64,000 nt of DNA from Carallia brachiata. Lineage: Eukaryota > Streptophyta > Magnoliopsida > Malpighiales > Rhizophoraceae. Shown one piece after another: positions 46,943 to 60,399 of this stretch; position 1 is the first letter of the stretch; the number at the start of each line of letters is the position of its first letter. The position numbers and the translations under genes are program-made. Where the stretch lies: contig JADCRB010000029.1 of NCBI GenBank assembly GCA_021464245.1, positions 936,712-1,000,711 of the forward strand. The letters are read 5' to 3'. A model generated the notes under the pieces. The model worked only from the letters and a program-made list of their open reading frames with translations. It searched no databases and was not told where the DNA came from.

Positions 46943-49900
46943 ATGGTTGCTCTCTCTCAATCTTTCCTTACCACCGTACCCTCCATTTCCAAATCTTTCA
47001 TTTCATCGACTGTCAAATTCCCTGTCTTTACAACATGGAAGAACCTCAAAAACCACTCTCTGTCATCCTCCTCTCAATCTTCTCTCATTTTTTCTGTATC
47101 TTTATCAACAGGAGACAAGCAGCAACAACATCCAGAGCATCTACATCTACCTCTTTAACTTCAGCTTCTTCATCTTCCATCGGGAGTGACAATTGCCATT
47201 GGATGGTGGTCATGGATGGTCCGCCACTGGGGATTAATTCCCACCCAGAAATCATTGATTACTATGTCAAGACCCTGGCGAGGGTTCTGGGCAGGTGGGT
47301 TTGTGTGCTTCACTTTGCGATCCACCCTTTTTGTTTCTTCATGCTGTTGGGCCTAAAGATTTTGTTTTTCCTCCTTTTGTTATTGAGGAGCAGTGAAAAA
47401 GATGCCCAGATGTGTATATATGATGTTTCTTGTGATAGCCCCTTTGGGTTTTGCTGCAACGTCAATGAAGAGGCTTTGCGTGAACTTGCCAGTGTGGCTT
47501 CATTCCCTGCTCCTTTTCCATTGCTTTCAATTGTTCTTTTGCACCATTTTGAAATCATTTCATTTGACTTCTCTATAATTGTTTAGTGTCCGTGTATGGG
47601 ATTTTAGCATTGTTTCTTATGGTATCACTATTAGCAGAGAAATTATCAATCATTAATAAGCGGGTAAATGTTTCATCCTTGAATGTGTTGTAGGTTTGTC
47701 TGGGGTTTTAACAGTTAGGCCTGACCCGGATTGTAATTCTAAAATAAAAGATTATAGTTTGAGCATTGAGTCAAGTGCTCTGTCAACCCCCAAATTGAAA
47801 GTACATTGTTGTTTCCTGCTGGGAATACCAAAAACTGGCTGGTAAGGATTGATAAGCCAGGAGTTGGGGTTGTTACAAAGGCGCAAATGGTTGATTATTA
47901 TGCTCAAATACTCACCAAGGTTCTGGGGAAGTAAGTATTCACGTTTGAGCAACAATACATTCTGTTTCTTCTCGCATTCTGTTTGTTTTTGTAGTATATT
48001 TTTTACTCTGTTCTGAGAGTGGATGATTTCATGCAGTGAGAAGGATGCACAAATGTGTATATATCATGTTTCCTGGAAATCTAATTTGGGGTTCTGTTGT
48101 GTGCTTGATGATAAATGTGCACAGGAATTAGCTGGTTAGTTTATTTCTTGAAACTGACTTTTGTTATTCAATTTATTATGCAGTTCAAAATCAAATGCTT
48201 TTGTATTTTGCAGGTGTCCCTGGTGTTTTATCTGTTAAGCCAGATAAGAATTTTTTGTCAGAAGATAAGGATTATAAAGGTTTGTTCCTTAATTTAACGT
48301 GAATAAATCTTTACAACATCCTTTATGCTAGCCTTCCTCTCATATGCTCTATTTCCTTAACTTCAAATATTACAAACTTGACTAAAAAAAAAAAAAAAAA
48401 ACAAAACTGATCGTATACAAGATTTTTCACTTCATCACAAAGGGAAAATCATGCTCCAAGCCAGACAAGATTCTTCCCCTGATTGCAATTTGAAGGATAG
48501 AGGCTACAGAAATAAGCATGGAAGAGCTGAAGTTGGTTTATAATGCATCTACCTCCACATAAAAAGGCAATTTTCAACAAGACTATATCAACTTTCTTAT
48601 GTGCATGGAGCTAAAATGAGTAGAAAAAAAAAAGAATTTGATCTAGTGGGAATGCAGTGTACAACTCATATTTCCCTTCTGAAACTGAGTTGAGAATGGA
48701 GTGAAAATTGTTGCTCATATTGTCTTGTTAAGTACCAAAACCCTTTCCCCTACCTGCAGTTGAGACACATCTCTCACTCTTGTGGTCTGTCTCTCTCTTC
48801 TTCTCTTTCTTCTTCTTAATTTTTTATTCAAAGGTTGGTCTTCGATGACATGACAATGAAAATTTGTGACATTTACTCAACTTTCTTTAGTTTTTTTTTT
48901 TGGTTTTTTATCCATTTCTTCTTTCTTTGGGCCAAGGAATATGCATGAGCCTTGTGTTGTCTACTTTTATTATTGATATGCCTATGTAGCTCTCAAAACT
49001 GGGTGTCATCTGCAGTTATAATTTGGACATGATCTTCCATGGGATGTATGAATTGTCATACAACTTCTATAAGAAAAAAAAAATTAATTATATTTTCAAT
49101 TCAATGTTATTTCATCGTTATTATTGCTGCAAATTTCCTCATAGTGTTAACAGGGTACCATTACCAGGTGACAATTTGGAAAATCCTAATGACCTACTGG
49201 AATCTTCGGAAGTAATTCAAACAACTCCCATAAAGACAAAGAAATTGTTTATAACTGGTGGGTTGGATCTTTGACTGAGTATGTTAAGTTCATTATTTAT
49301 TAATTGTTTTCTGTTGTGATATGCTTGCCTGCAAAATGCACAATTTCTTTGCTTATATATACTCTTTTTAGGCAGGCCATTAATTTTTGGCAAGTCTGCA
49401 TGCTAAAAGGAAGTTTCCTCGAATGAATACACTTCTTACTGACTCAGATGCTATTGTTGGTTAGGCACTCACTAAATAATGATGGAAGTTATCTTTTCTT
49501 AACTTAGCCTCGCTAAAGATGTAGGATTGTTCTTTACTGTAAGCATAACCTGTCATCCACTACCAAAGTCCTGCGCCCTTTCCTTTCATATTCACAGTAC
49601 TAACACTTTCTTGTATTTCTTAATTGTATCACAAAATACTTAATCATTTATAGCGTACATCTCTTCTTCCCTAGTGTTTGTCATAGCCTTTTCTTCCTTT
49701 GAATTTCTTTTTCCAAGTTTTTGAATAGCAAAACTTTTTCATACATGCTTTTGAGGCATTTATTCTTGGGATCCCCACAATATCTGAGTCACATAATCTG
49801 ATACTGAGTAAAATCTTGGGATCTTTTCCGTGTCTACATAATCAACTCCATTTCCTTTGTACTCAGTGACGATACTGCTTGACAATCTTTATTCCAAACA

Positions 49901-50395
49901 GGTCTGTCATTTTATACTTCCGAGAAAACTCTACGTGCAGCATTTGAGGGCTTTGGCGAACTTGTAGAAGGTGCACTCTGCATTTCTCACTTCGGAAATA
50001 TGAAACATTTCCTCCTTTCTCCTCTTTCTAGGCACTGGAACTGAATCTGCTTGTACTACTGGCTTGTAATTATTACAGTTAAAATTATAATGGACAAGAT
50101 TTCAAAACGGTCGAAGGGTTACGCATTTGTAGAGTATACAACAGAGGAGGCTGCAAGTGCAGCACTCAAAGAGATGAATGGCAAGGTAGGTTTGAGCAGG
50201 AATACCCCTCAGTTTTCAGTTTCCAATTATAGTCCCCATCTCGCTTTGGTGTTTAAAGTGAAAACAGCAGGCTGTGTCATTCCCTGCCCCTGATACTTGC
50301 AGATCATTAATGGATGGATGATAGTTGTTGATGTCGCTAAGAGTAACCCTCCAAGATACAGCAGGAGTCGACCAAGACTAGCTCGCGGAGAATGA
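46943..50395 (+). CDS. ORRM1: Organelle RRM protein 1 (plastid RNA editing), frame breaks
   Basis: In Arabidopsis, ORRM1 is a chloroplast C-to-U RNA-editing factor with two truncated MORF/RIP-like regions and a C-terminal RRM. The same order is seen here. Exons: 46943-47294, 47394-47491, 47694-47930, 48037-48134, 48214-48279, 49168-49257, 49902-49970, 50079-50185, 50303-50395. MORF-like part 1 has VMDGPPLGI and EKDAQMCIYDVSCDSPFGFC; part 2 has RIDKPGVGVVTKAQMVDYY and EKDAQMCIYHVSWKS; the RRM has LFITGLSFYTSEKTLRAAF and RNP1 KGYAFVEY. Two frame breaks occur: in the S-rich transit region (frame from 46943 stops at 47156-47158), and at 47830-47834 in an A5 run (stop 47843-47845). Exons sum to 1210 nt; one added base at each site gives 1212 (403 aa). 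Either a decayed allele or assembly indels. Confidence 0.88.
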
Positions 50396-52189
50396 TGAGG
50401 AATTAACAAGAAGACAATTTTTTAGATTGATTTGATGATTTGTAGTAATCCTAGTGTGTAGTCAATCTGATGTCTTTATTTACTTTCTGCATAAACTAGC
50501 TTATGTTAAAGTTAGAAGTTGTGTCTAAATTCGTTTTTCCTGCATTTGGTTCAGGAATTGCTAGAAATGACGTACCAATGCATGAGACTATACAAAAGGG
50601 TCAAATGGATTCTAAAGAAGGATCAAATGTGTACAACCTTACTCGTGTTTACAGAAAAATAAAGAGAAAACAAAAGGAAAAAGAAAAAAGGAGATTAAGA
50701 AAGAATTGATAAATCCTTATACTGAAAACATCAGTATCGATTGTTGCGTCTATTGGTTTCTCCACTTGCTGTCACCCTTCCACTAATTCCCCGGATTGTT
50801 CTTCCTTTCTATTTTTATTTTTCATCCTAAATTTCTCTATTGATCTTTCTTGTGCCTCTCATTTAGTTAAAAATTGTATCTTTGTTTTTTGGTTCTCCAT
50901 TTCAATTCTCTTCTAGGATAAGCTTTGTAATGATCAAGAAAGAATAGATATATCATTGAACTGAAACGCGGAGTGTTGATTTTTAAGGGTGTTGGCCTTT
51001 GCGTTTCAATGCTGTTCTGTTTTAAAAAGCAATTTAAGTGTTTTAGGGCTTCTTGTTTGTTGACACATAACACTTAAAAGCAGTGGATAGAAAAAGTAAT
51101 CTCATACTGTTTTTTGAATATATCATATGTAATTTATGACTAAATTACCTTGTTATTTTCCTCTTTATTTTGTTTCTTTTTTTTTAATGCTTCTTTAGTT
51201 TTGGTTTTGGTTGAACGAATTTTGCTTTTTGGAATAAAAGGAGTATGAATTAAAATAAAAAAAATAACCACAGGAACAAAATCTAACCTTAAAATGATAG
51301 AATATTTTTGGGTGCTGTGAGTTTTATTACAATTTTGCAATCTCCACATGCTCATTTTAAGTATCTTATTATGGCCCTAAAGTGTATTGTAACAAAACAA
51401 AATAATAATTATAATATCTTAATTAGTTATTTTATTTTTTGAAAGAGCAGCTGGTAATATAAATTTAACCAAATATTTTAATTTTATTTTATTTATAGAC
51501 AAAAATTAATCAATAAAAGCAACCAATAAAAACAATTACCAACAATAACAATTATCAGCAACTCATTTTATCTTTTTCTTTTTTTCCCTTTGTCCCTCTT
51601 CTCCTAATTTTGCCCGAGTTTTCTCATTCTTCTTTCCTTCTTAGGCCATGCATTGCATCGTTGGCGCAATTTCGCAATCACATGTTTTCGTCAACATATA
51701 TGTTCGGTGAGCGGAGAAATGCTACTACTGATTTTTTTATTTTCTTATTTTACAGTGAGAAATTAATCCGGGCAACTACTCTTTATGCTGTCTCTCATAA
51801 TACATTATTTGTTTTGCTCTTTTGCAAATTAAAATTTACACCATGCTAGCTATAATGAAAATCAAAGAGAAATACCTATTAGGTGTGAAATTAAGGAGGC
51901 TAGCAAGATCATATATTCTCTTTAGTAAGTTTCGTCTACAAATGTAAACATAAGGTAATATAACACCAAACATAATTTGGTTGGTTCAAAGTTTGTGCCT
52001 TAACCCTTAAATTAAGACTTTGAATGTATATCAGACCTGGTGCTGGAATCTCATAGCTAACGCTCACCTTCTCTAGGTAAAAAAAAAATATTTATCATGC
52101 GCATCGAACGAACTATTACCTAGAGCTTTTATGAAAGTCATCGTGCCATGCATGCGAACAGGTGCCCCCACGGTATACATTAAAGAGTG

Positions 52190-52402
52190 TCGTTACACTT
52201 CCAGAATTGGGCATCTATCCGAATATTTTTTTGTGTAACAAAACTATAATTTTGTGCAACAAGACTGTTGCTTTGTATAATAAAAAAAATATAAAAAAAT
52301 ACAGATTTTTTTTATTGCACAAAATAGTAATCTTGTTGCACAAAATCATAAACTTGTTGCACAAAAAAAATATTCGGGCAGATACCCGATTCTGGAACTC
52401 TA
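52190..52402. mobile_element. Hairpin MITE, about 210 bp
   Basis: Left arm TTCCAGAATTGGGCATCTAT then CCGAATATTTTTTTGTG; right arm, reverse-complemented, TTCCAGAATCGGGTATCTGC then CCGAATATTTTTTTTGTG. The arms continue with TTGTGCAACAAGA-type repeats (four copies, two per arm) and meet around an AT-rich centre at about 52285. Almost the whole element folds into one stem. No target duplication was fixed. Confidence 0.75.
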
Positions 52403-54144
52403 ATTTTTTCCTACATTAAAAGACCAAGATGTTAGGAGTCTTTTAAAAATTAAAAACGTTCAGTCAGCACATATGTCAAATTTTAGGAATTTTTTTTTTG
52501 GACTACTGTATTGATAATGGGTTTTCCTTTTGTGATTTTATAATTTATGAAGTCAATCATGCAAACCAAAAAAAAAAAAAAAAAACTGAGTCTATCATCA
52601 ATTATCTGCTTAAAAAAATTAGAAAATCTAATGACGTTTAAATGTTAGAAGTTTAGTTAGTTTAGGAAAATTTTTTTGATGGCAAAATTTCAAGGTACTA
52701 AAAATATATTAAAACCTAGCGTGTGCATATATATATATCCAAGGAGATATATTCCAATATATTGAAGTTACATGTTTTAGTCCCTAAAAATTCATCTAAG
52801 TTGTTAAGAATTTAAATTTTTATTTTCAAATTTTCGAGTTCTAATATTAATGTTAGAAAGAGGATTTGAAATTAACGAAGGCCACCCCCATTGTATTGGC
52901 TAAAATAATGGGCACAAAAAAAAAAAGACATATTTTTGTTTAAAATCTTGGTGAGAAGTGTGAAATTTATGTGAAAGATGAGAGTTATTTGTCATTTTGT
53001 AGTTTTTGTTTTCCTTATTCTGAAAAAGAAGAAATATAGGTATTTTATAGAATATTACAATTATCAAAAAGATTTTAATTTTAGGAGTGTGAGTTTAACT
53101 CTATTGAACACTTTAAAAATTAAAAAAAATGAAACACAACAACAATGATTTTGATTTATGGTTTTCAAAACGGAATTGAATTGATCGATTAAATTGGGGA
53201 CTGGCTCAATGTTCAATTTGGTTAGGACATTTAACCCGAAGAAACTAAAAACCGATCAAGAATCAGTGAATCAGACCGGTTGGACCACAAACTGGTCCCA
53301 GTATTCCGGTTTGATTAGCAAGCCCTACGTCGACGACGAGGCGGAACCTTTATTTCAGGCTTTTGCAGCAAGAAAATGGAAAAGCTTTCATGGGTTATTA
53401 CTTATTGGGAAGCAACTTTAGGAAGCGTGCTCTTCCCTTACAGCAAGTCATCCGCTGTTATACTTTTTTTTTCTTTCTTCTTTTTTTTTTTTAAAAAAAT
53501 TTAAGTTAAACTTTCCTGTTGTGAATTTTATATTATAGATGGTCATATCTATTATATTATATATAATTATTTTTTTTATAAAAATACAATATATTAAAGG
53601 TAGATTAAATTACTTACCTCTATCAATACATTATATCAATAAATTTTAACATATACAATTATATATTATTACATTTTATTTGTTAATATTTTAATATAAT
53701 TTATATAAATAATAATTTATATATTTAATATTTAATATCCATTTTATCAATTTAATTCTAATTAAACTATTAATTTTTTTGGTCCGATCCAATTCTGAAA
53801 ATATTGTTTTGACTACTTAAACCAAACGATCGGGTTGTGGTCGTCTTGTATATTACATCCAAGTATGAAGAAAATTTGCAAGAGTCACATGTTGATCGAC
53901 GGTGCAGAAATCATAAAAAGAAAAATATTTGATAAAATTATTTACATATAATTAAAGTGATATGCGTCGACGAGTAATTAAAATTATTTCTTTGTTTTTA
54001 GAAAATTTATTTAATGTTGGATAACAAAATTTTACTGAAACTCAGTTTTTCAGTTTTTTGATGCAGATTCGACACACAATTTGTATAGTTAACGTTATTA
54101 TAATGATAAACAGACACAGACATGCACGCACACGCGCGAGCGGA

Positions 54145-54146
54145 CG

Positions 54147-54177
<31 letters not shown>

Positions 54178-54178
54178 T
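54145..54178 (+). repeat. (CA)n-(TA)n compound microsatellite
   Basis: A short alternating CA run passes directly into an alternating TA run of about ten units, preceded by a CG-containing alternating purine-pyrimidine stretch. Confidence 0.85.
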
Positions 54179-56537
54179 GAAATTTAAAATTTTTTAACAA
54201 AAAGTACATTATATCTAACAAAAGTGCAAGTAATTCAAATATAATATGTAAAAAAAGATATATGAGGAAGATTCAATTAACGTGGGTTGCATTGTTTTGC
54301 AATTTTCACCAATCTTTGAGCACATTTTATCCAACCTACATGTACATTTTGCTGATCTTAATACATGTTGCGTAATTTTTCCTCAAAATTTTAAAGGATA
54401 TTTTTTATTCACAAATGAAGCCATGTTTACATAACGAGTAGCTGGAGGGCGTCAGAATTCTTAGGTACGCGTCATAACATAACTATGGCTAGATGTGCAA
54501 GCCCGTCACTCGGCACGCAAATACATTGCAATTTTCCTTTACCCCGTTCAAATGAAGGCACAAAACAATTGGCCGTTTGAGAATATAACTATGTTTTGCA
54601 TTTTACAACTAATTAATATTCATGCATCTTTTAGAAATGGCTTTAGACCTATATAAAGTTGTTTTAAGATTTTTTCCCTATATGCATACAAATAATAACT
54701 AACTGTCATGTTTTGTGAGTATATTAATAAAATAAGTAATAAAAGAATTGAAATGTATCGTATCACTTTATTTTTTTGTTATATAAAATATATAAATGAT
54801 TGTAAAAAATCATCAATTGATTACTTTTTTACTACATGTCGGGACAAAACAATGGAAACAATTTGGGTGGCTTAAACTTTTCCGCTTTTAGGAACATGTA
54901 ACATGTAAAGAATGAACTCTTATAGCTAATTCAAAGATACTATCTAATAATAAGAGTGAAGTTAAGCTATTTCTTAGCGTTCTTTTTAACATACCCGATG
55001 GAGATATTGGAGAAAACTAACAATAATCAAAAGAATCGTGATAAGATTTTCAAAAACTCTCGTTAATTCTGGGGTCTTTTAGCTTAATTTACCGTGCTTA
55101 GATTAGATGTTTTTAATTTAATTTATTTTAAATATTTTATTTTGATAATATATATTCACTACTCAATTTTAATCCTATCACAACTCTGTAAAATAAAAAC
55201 CCATGAGGTCCAAAACAAACTATAGAAGATGGTACTGTAAGAGCTTGGTTGTGTACTTCTGGAGAAATGTGTAGTACGAGTCTGTACTATACTCCTAGTT
55301 GAAGGATGTTGCTTGAAGAGATGAATTCAACCGCTGGCAACAAAGGGCGCCTACAAACGGACATTAGTTACCAAACTAGTCTAATCTGTTTCCCAAAAAT
55401 AAAGTGTAAAACATCACTCGTCATAATTAAGTGCTCTGTCAACGTTGTTAGTTTAGTGAAAAAGTTTGGGTACATTTTCAATAAAATTTTAAATTCAAAC
55501 TTTATAACCAAAAAAAATAACACTAAAAGAGTTCATCCCGATTAAGAACTGATAGTAATTCAAATTGAATTAGTTAGAATCTAATAAGTTTCCGAACTCC
55601 AATGGGTACACCCACAAAAAAAAAATAATTAAGTGCACTTAATATTTAAATTTTTAGATAAAATTTTACATTCAAATTATTGAATTTATTCATAAAAATT
55701 CATTTCTTTTGTCAATTAAATTAGATAAATAAAAATAAAAAATTCAAATGTCACTTATATATAAATTTAATTTTGAGATTTACAGTGAAATAGTACTACC
55801 AAGGAATTTTGAGTTTGATTGACATTATTTTTTTTAGAATCTCTGTAAACGGGCGATCTTTTCATTTGATAAATAACAATGATTAGTTAAAATGTGCGTA
55901 AACAAAACACTTAATCACAGTATACCACAAAGGCGTTTTTGACAAAATGATATAATCAATGTTTGTTATTAGTTATTATTGGTTGGACCTACCAGCCTGC
56001 ACATACTCTCCAACTCTAATATCATCATGTTCAGATCTCGGCGAATATTCGCACGCACTAGCAATAATGTTGCGTGAGTCGTTTTTTTATTATTTTCTTA
56101 AACAAGAATTTCAAACTTCCTCGGCTGCAGCTTAGATAATTAATTAATTAATAAATAAAAGGTTTGACAACATTACACGGCCTTTTTTTAACTTACTTCT
56201 CAAATCTTTTTTTTATTCGACCGAAATCAAAATCATTATATTAAAATTTACTGAATTCGTATACAAAATTAACGTTAAAATATGAAGAATACTTATATAA
56301 AATAAGATAATACAACGACAATAATAATTTACAAATTAAATAATCTCACTGACCATTAACAAATCAAGTACAAAACTGCGAAAACAAACCACTTACTTCC
56401 CAAATCAATCCTAATAAAAATTGGCTCAATTCTTTAATTGGCATAAAAATTTTAAATTAGCCAATGATAATCAAATGTTACATAGAGATGGCAGAGTCGC
56501 AAAAGAAAAGTAGGTCCCACCTGACTCGCGCTCTCTG

Positions 56538-56657
56538 CGAATATAAGCCATCCTACCGTCACTGCGACCTCCGCCATAAGATTGACAATTCGTAAAAAAC
56601 AATTAAAAAAAAAAATCATTTGATTTGGCTCTGAGCTTTTCCCCAATTTCCACAACC
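56538..56657 (+). promoter_or_regulatory. Probable core promoter and leader of the copper chaperone gene
   Basis: ATATAAGCC at about 56541 is a good TATA-box candidate, 116 bp upstream of the ATG at 56658. GTAGGTCCCACCTG just upstream contains GGTCCCAC, a TCP-type site by consensus. Both are inference from motif matches. Confidence 0.4.
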
Positions 56658-58978
56658 ATGTCTCAGGTACTACCCCCAAACCCACTTTCTTGTCTGAAAA
56701 TAGGCAAATCCTGTCTTATTATTGCATTTTTTCCCGTTAAATTCAGTTAACATTCCTTTGGGTTTTTTTTTTTTTTTCCAGTCCAGTGCTTTTTGTGTTT
56801 ACTTCTTGTTTTTGGGTGGTATTGCGGGTAAAGTTTCGATTTTTAGTTTGACCAACTTGCGGGAGTGGTGTTGTTTTCTACTTTAAAGGCCAAGTGTTCT
56901 CGATGATTACTGGGATTATTGGGTGTTTGTTAATTTTGTCTGTTGAGTCCTTTTTTGTGGGATGGACATTCCGTGTAATCTGTACCTTGCTGCTCTGTTG
57001 ATGGTTGGACTTATTGATTCGTAAAGAAGCTTAAAAATTTTTTAATCTTTTAAGCAAAATTGTTTTGTGAAACCAGTGTTACCTTCATGGGCTGCTCAGA
57101 AAATCGGATGCGGCTTTTGGTTTTGGTTTTCATGATAACAAAGAGGAGATAATGAAAACTGTGATTTCTTTTGAAGAAAGCATACTAGGTTAAAAAAGTG
57201 GCAACAGGAAATGATTCTTTTTTTTAATAAAAAATTTTTGTTTGTCCTCTCCAAGTGGATATGTGGAATTCAAAGCCTCCATTTTGATTTTGTGTTTTAT
57301 TAAAATTGCCCTTTTCCATGACTACTTCAGTTCAGTTTATGCCCTCTGATTTTCTCTTCCAAATGCACTACAAATTTTGTGGACACAAGTAAATTTAAAT
57401 TCTTTTCATCAGAGTTAGGAGGTGCTCTAAGGTCTGAACTTTGCTGTGGCTTCCGGGAACCTGCCTTTTCTGTTTGAAGTAGATTCTCTTTGATACTTTT
57501 GTATGGATGGAGTTGATTACAAGTTTTACACTTAATAACTAATCTAGTACCAGTCTATGCAAGGTAAGGAATCTAGAGATATAATTATGGCAATGCATTA
57601 AACCAAAGTCAAATTTGTAATTGCAGAACTTTTTTTTTGGTAGGTAATAAAATCATGATTTTTCAACCTACTGACATTACATCCCTGCACCAAACTTTTC
57701 CATGTTTATTATAGATGATATATCAGTTATTAAAATGCTTGAATATAATATTGTGAGCACTCTTTGAACCAAATAAGTGATTTTTAGTCGTGTTGTTCCT
57801 TGTATTTCTTTCTTCAAATCCAAGCTTGCAATCCCAACCAGATCTGCAGACAGTGTGTATGTGGTTTGTTGCTTCAATCAATGAGGGGATTACCTAATTA
57901 GCTGCCTTTTTTAAAGCCAGTTGTGCTTTTCGTCCTTCTTCCTTTCTTTGGCCTTTGTACCTCTCTTTAATTGTATAATGTTTTCCCTACATTTTGGATC
58001 TTTGTTCTTCGTTTCTTTCTTTCACATGCTTAATTAGATGTTAAATTTTCTTCAATTGCAGACTGTGGTCCTCAAGGTTGGTATGTCATGTGAAGGATGC
58101 GTTGGTGCTGTGAAAAGGGTTTTGGGCAAAATGGAAGGTATGTTGTAATTCTTCCTTTCAATTTACCGACTTTCCTACTTTGATTGCTATGGTTTTAATT
58201 GCTTTTTTGGCATTTTCTACATTGTTATCTGAAGCTGAGTGCCCTCATTTTTACTGCTGGCTCACTTTCTCTTTGTGGATGGCATGTGCACACAATTTCC
58301 ATGGACTGGTGGCCTCATGTCTGGGATGAGCTTGCTTACTTGCATTATCTTATTTAAGCATGTTTATTGGTTCTTTTTGAAGATGATTTTTTCCCCTTTG
58401 ATTGGCAGTGTTGAGTTCTTTGATGGGGAAACCAACTAACGTATGATCTGTTTGACTGTGAACCGTATGCAAACTGTTCCGGCATCTTTTCGCATTGGGT
58501 AGCACTTTGATTTGCCAAGACCTGCTGCATACGGAGCTGTAAAATAGGAATATATGATTTCTACTACTTTAACGTGAAGTACATATTGCACAACTTTTGA
58601 TGCTCACGAATATGTATGCCATGTCACGCAATATGTAAGTGTGTGCTCGGGTGTGATACTAGGCATATGGTTAATAACAGTGACGGCTGGTCGGCAATTC
58701 CATTACTTTTAACTCTTTTTGCAACGGGAATGCAGATTACTTTTTGGGAATAAGATTTGGTTTCCTTCCTTTTCATTTCAGGTGTGGAATCGTATAACAT
58801 TGATTTGAAGGAGCAAAAAGTGACCGTGAAAGGGAACGTACAGCCGGAGGCGGTTCTTCAAACTGTTTCCAAGACTGGGAAGAAGACTGCTTTTTGGGAA
58901 GCAGAAGCACCTGCCGAAACTGAAGCTAAGCCTGCTGAAGCTGAAGCTAAGCCTGGGGAAACCGTGGCGGCTGCTTAA
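56658..58978 (+). CDS. CCH: Copper chaperone, CCH/ATX1 type (HMA domain)
   Basis: Cytosolic Cu(I) carrier that, in the known family, delivers copper to P-type ATPases of the secretory pathway. Three exons: 56658-56666 (only MSQ), 58062-58137, 58782-58978; 282 nt, 93 aa. The metal-binding loop is [11 protein letters not shown] (M-x-C-x2-C), and the fold continues with [20 protein letters not shown] and a Lys-rich stretch (KTGKKTAFW) as in ATX1-like proteins. After the HMA domain comes a short A/E/P/K tail (residues about 70-93) with a repeated EAKP motif; plant CCH proteins carry such C-terminal extensions, though this one is shorter than that of Arabidopsis CCH. Intron 1 is 1395 bp. Start is fixed by MSQ joining directly to [10 protein letters not shown]. 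Confidence 0.93.
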
Positions 58979-60330
58979 TGTTGATGATGGTAATAATATT
59001 CTGGCAATAGGTCATTAAGGGTTTATTATGGTTGGCTGAGCTTACTGCTGTTGTTGTAATGTGGCTTGTGAGTATTCTGTACGCTTATAATGGTATTGAC
59101 CGTAACCTAAAATAATAATTTCTTGTTGTGAGTCTCCCGAATGCTGCTCTCTTTTCTGTACTCTGATATTAAAGAGAAAACTTGCTTGTTATTATAGAAT
59201 CTGATCTGCCTAGTTTTCTCAACAGTATTATAAAAATGAGAGGTTGGGAAGTTTATGCAGTATGGGACTGTATGTACGTATGTATGATTTATCCACTAGG
59301 TAATAAAATTAGTTATCTTTATACCCTTTTTTTTTTTTTTTTTGGAGAGATGTAAGATATGAGTCGCATACTTTATTAAAAAAAAAATATTTGAGAGCAA
59401 TAATAATAATAATAATAAACAATTAATTTCATTTAGGCCTGCAGGTGATTTTGTGCTGTTTTGAATGGATTTTATTACATGCTACGAGAAAATTACTCGA
59501 GAATTTATTCGTAATGTAACAATTAAAAGATTTTCTACAATCATATTTACAAAATGTGTAATAATAGAATGAAAAAAATGTTATCTTTCTTTTTATTTGT
59601 TGGTACTAAAAATGGGAGAGCGGGAGTGGTGTCTCGACAATCCTGTTAATGAGCATTAAGTCTACCTCTTAGTGATATGGACAACCTGGGTGTTTACAAT
59701 ATAATTCATATTGAGGGGACACTTAGGTTTAGCCTCACCGCGTTTTCTGGTGCACTCGAACTTAAAATCTCATAGTTTGTACGTTCGGCGTATTACTGTT
59801 ACACGATAACACATGATGATAAAAAAATATTATTTTTCTCATTGTACGTTTTATTATTATTTACACTAAATATAATAATTATTACATTATAAATAATTAT
59901 TGAGACATCATTCACTGAGCCATTAACATTTATCCCTTTCGAACGTTGTCGTTGATTTTAGCTTAGCCATTCCCATCCTCGAGTATGCATTGTAGAGACG
60001 AGGGGCTAGGGCCGGTAGTCTAGGGGTTGAGGGGTCGAGTGAGATAATAAAACTCAAAAAGATCCTTACACTTTAGAAAGGATTTTAAAGAAAAAATCAA
60101 AGTGGAATGGCCTTTCAGCTCAGCGGTTGGGTTACATCTAATCTTTTACAATTAGGCATTCAGATCCTTATCTTTTTGTACCTTTTTTTACTGTCGTCCA
60201 GAAAAAGAAGAAAAAGATAAAATAAACAATAGTAGGAAGTTAATATTGAAATCATTATATCAAAGTTTCAATGATTCTTATATTGACTAATGCCCCCAAC
60301 TTACTAACCTTTCTTCACTAAAACATTCTG
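58979..60330. other. Copper chaperone 3' flank and intergenic spacer
   Basis: The first 150-200 bp should be the 3' untranslated region. A (TAA)n run lies near 59399-59419. No gene is seen. A SINE-like remnant lies at 60105-60195. Confidence 0.45.
60105..60195 (+). mobile_element. tRNA-derived SINE-like remnant
   Basis: TTTCAGCTCAGCGGTTGGGTT is a close match to a polymerase III A box, followed by TAGGCATTCAGATCC, a weaker B box, and a T-rich tail. Ends not resolved. Confidence 0.4.
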
Positions 60331-60399
60331 ACAGTGATATTTTTGCCTATTCTTTTAATTTGAAAACCGAACAAAAGCATTGAAGATGGAGAGTAGTAG

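Larger units (their letters stand above)
50396..56657. other. Long intergenic region, AT-rich, no gene supported
   Basis: The first part should hold the ORRM1 3' untranslated region. Apart from a hairpin element (52190-52402) and a CA/TA microsatellite (54145-54178), no exon chain or transposon protein was recognised. About 53160-53420 has ACCGGTTGGACC / GGTTTGATT-like words seen in degenerate transposon ends, and a loosely inverted partner near 53770-53840, but the pairing is weak. Confidence 0.45.

Noticed and set aside
50503..50709. 68-codon frame ending in a Lys/Arg-rich stretch, downstream of ORRM1
   Set aside because: No homology recognised; the basic tail comes from an A-rich tract, and it probably lies in the 3' flank.
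52162..52419. 85-codon frame with repeated LCNKT / LLHKI motifs
   Set aside because: It is a translation of the TTGTGCAACAA repeats of the hairpin MITE.
53160..53840. Possible transposon with loosely inverted ACCGGTT-type ends
   Set aside because: The pairing is short and interrupted, and no target duplication or internal structure could be fixed.
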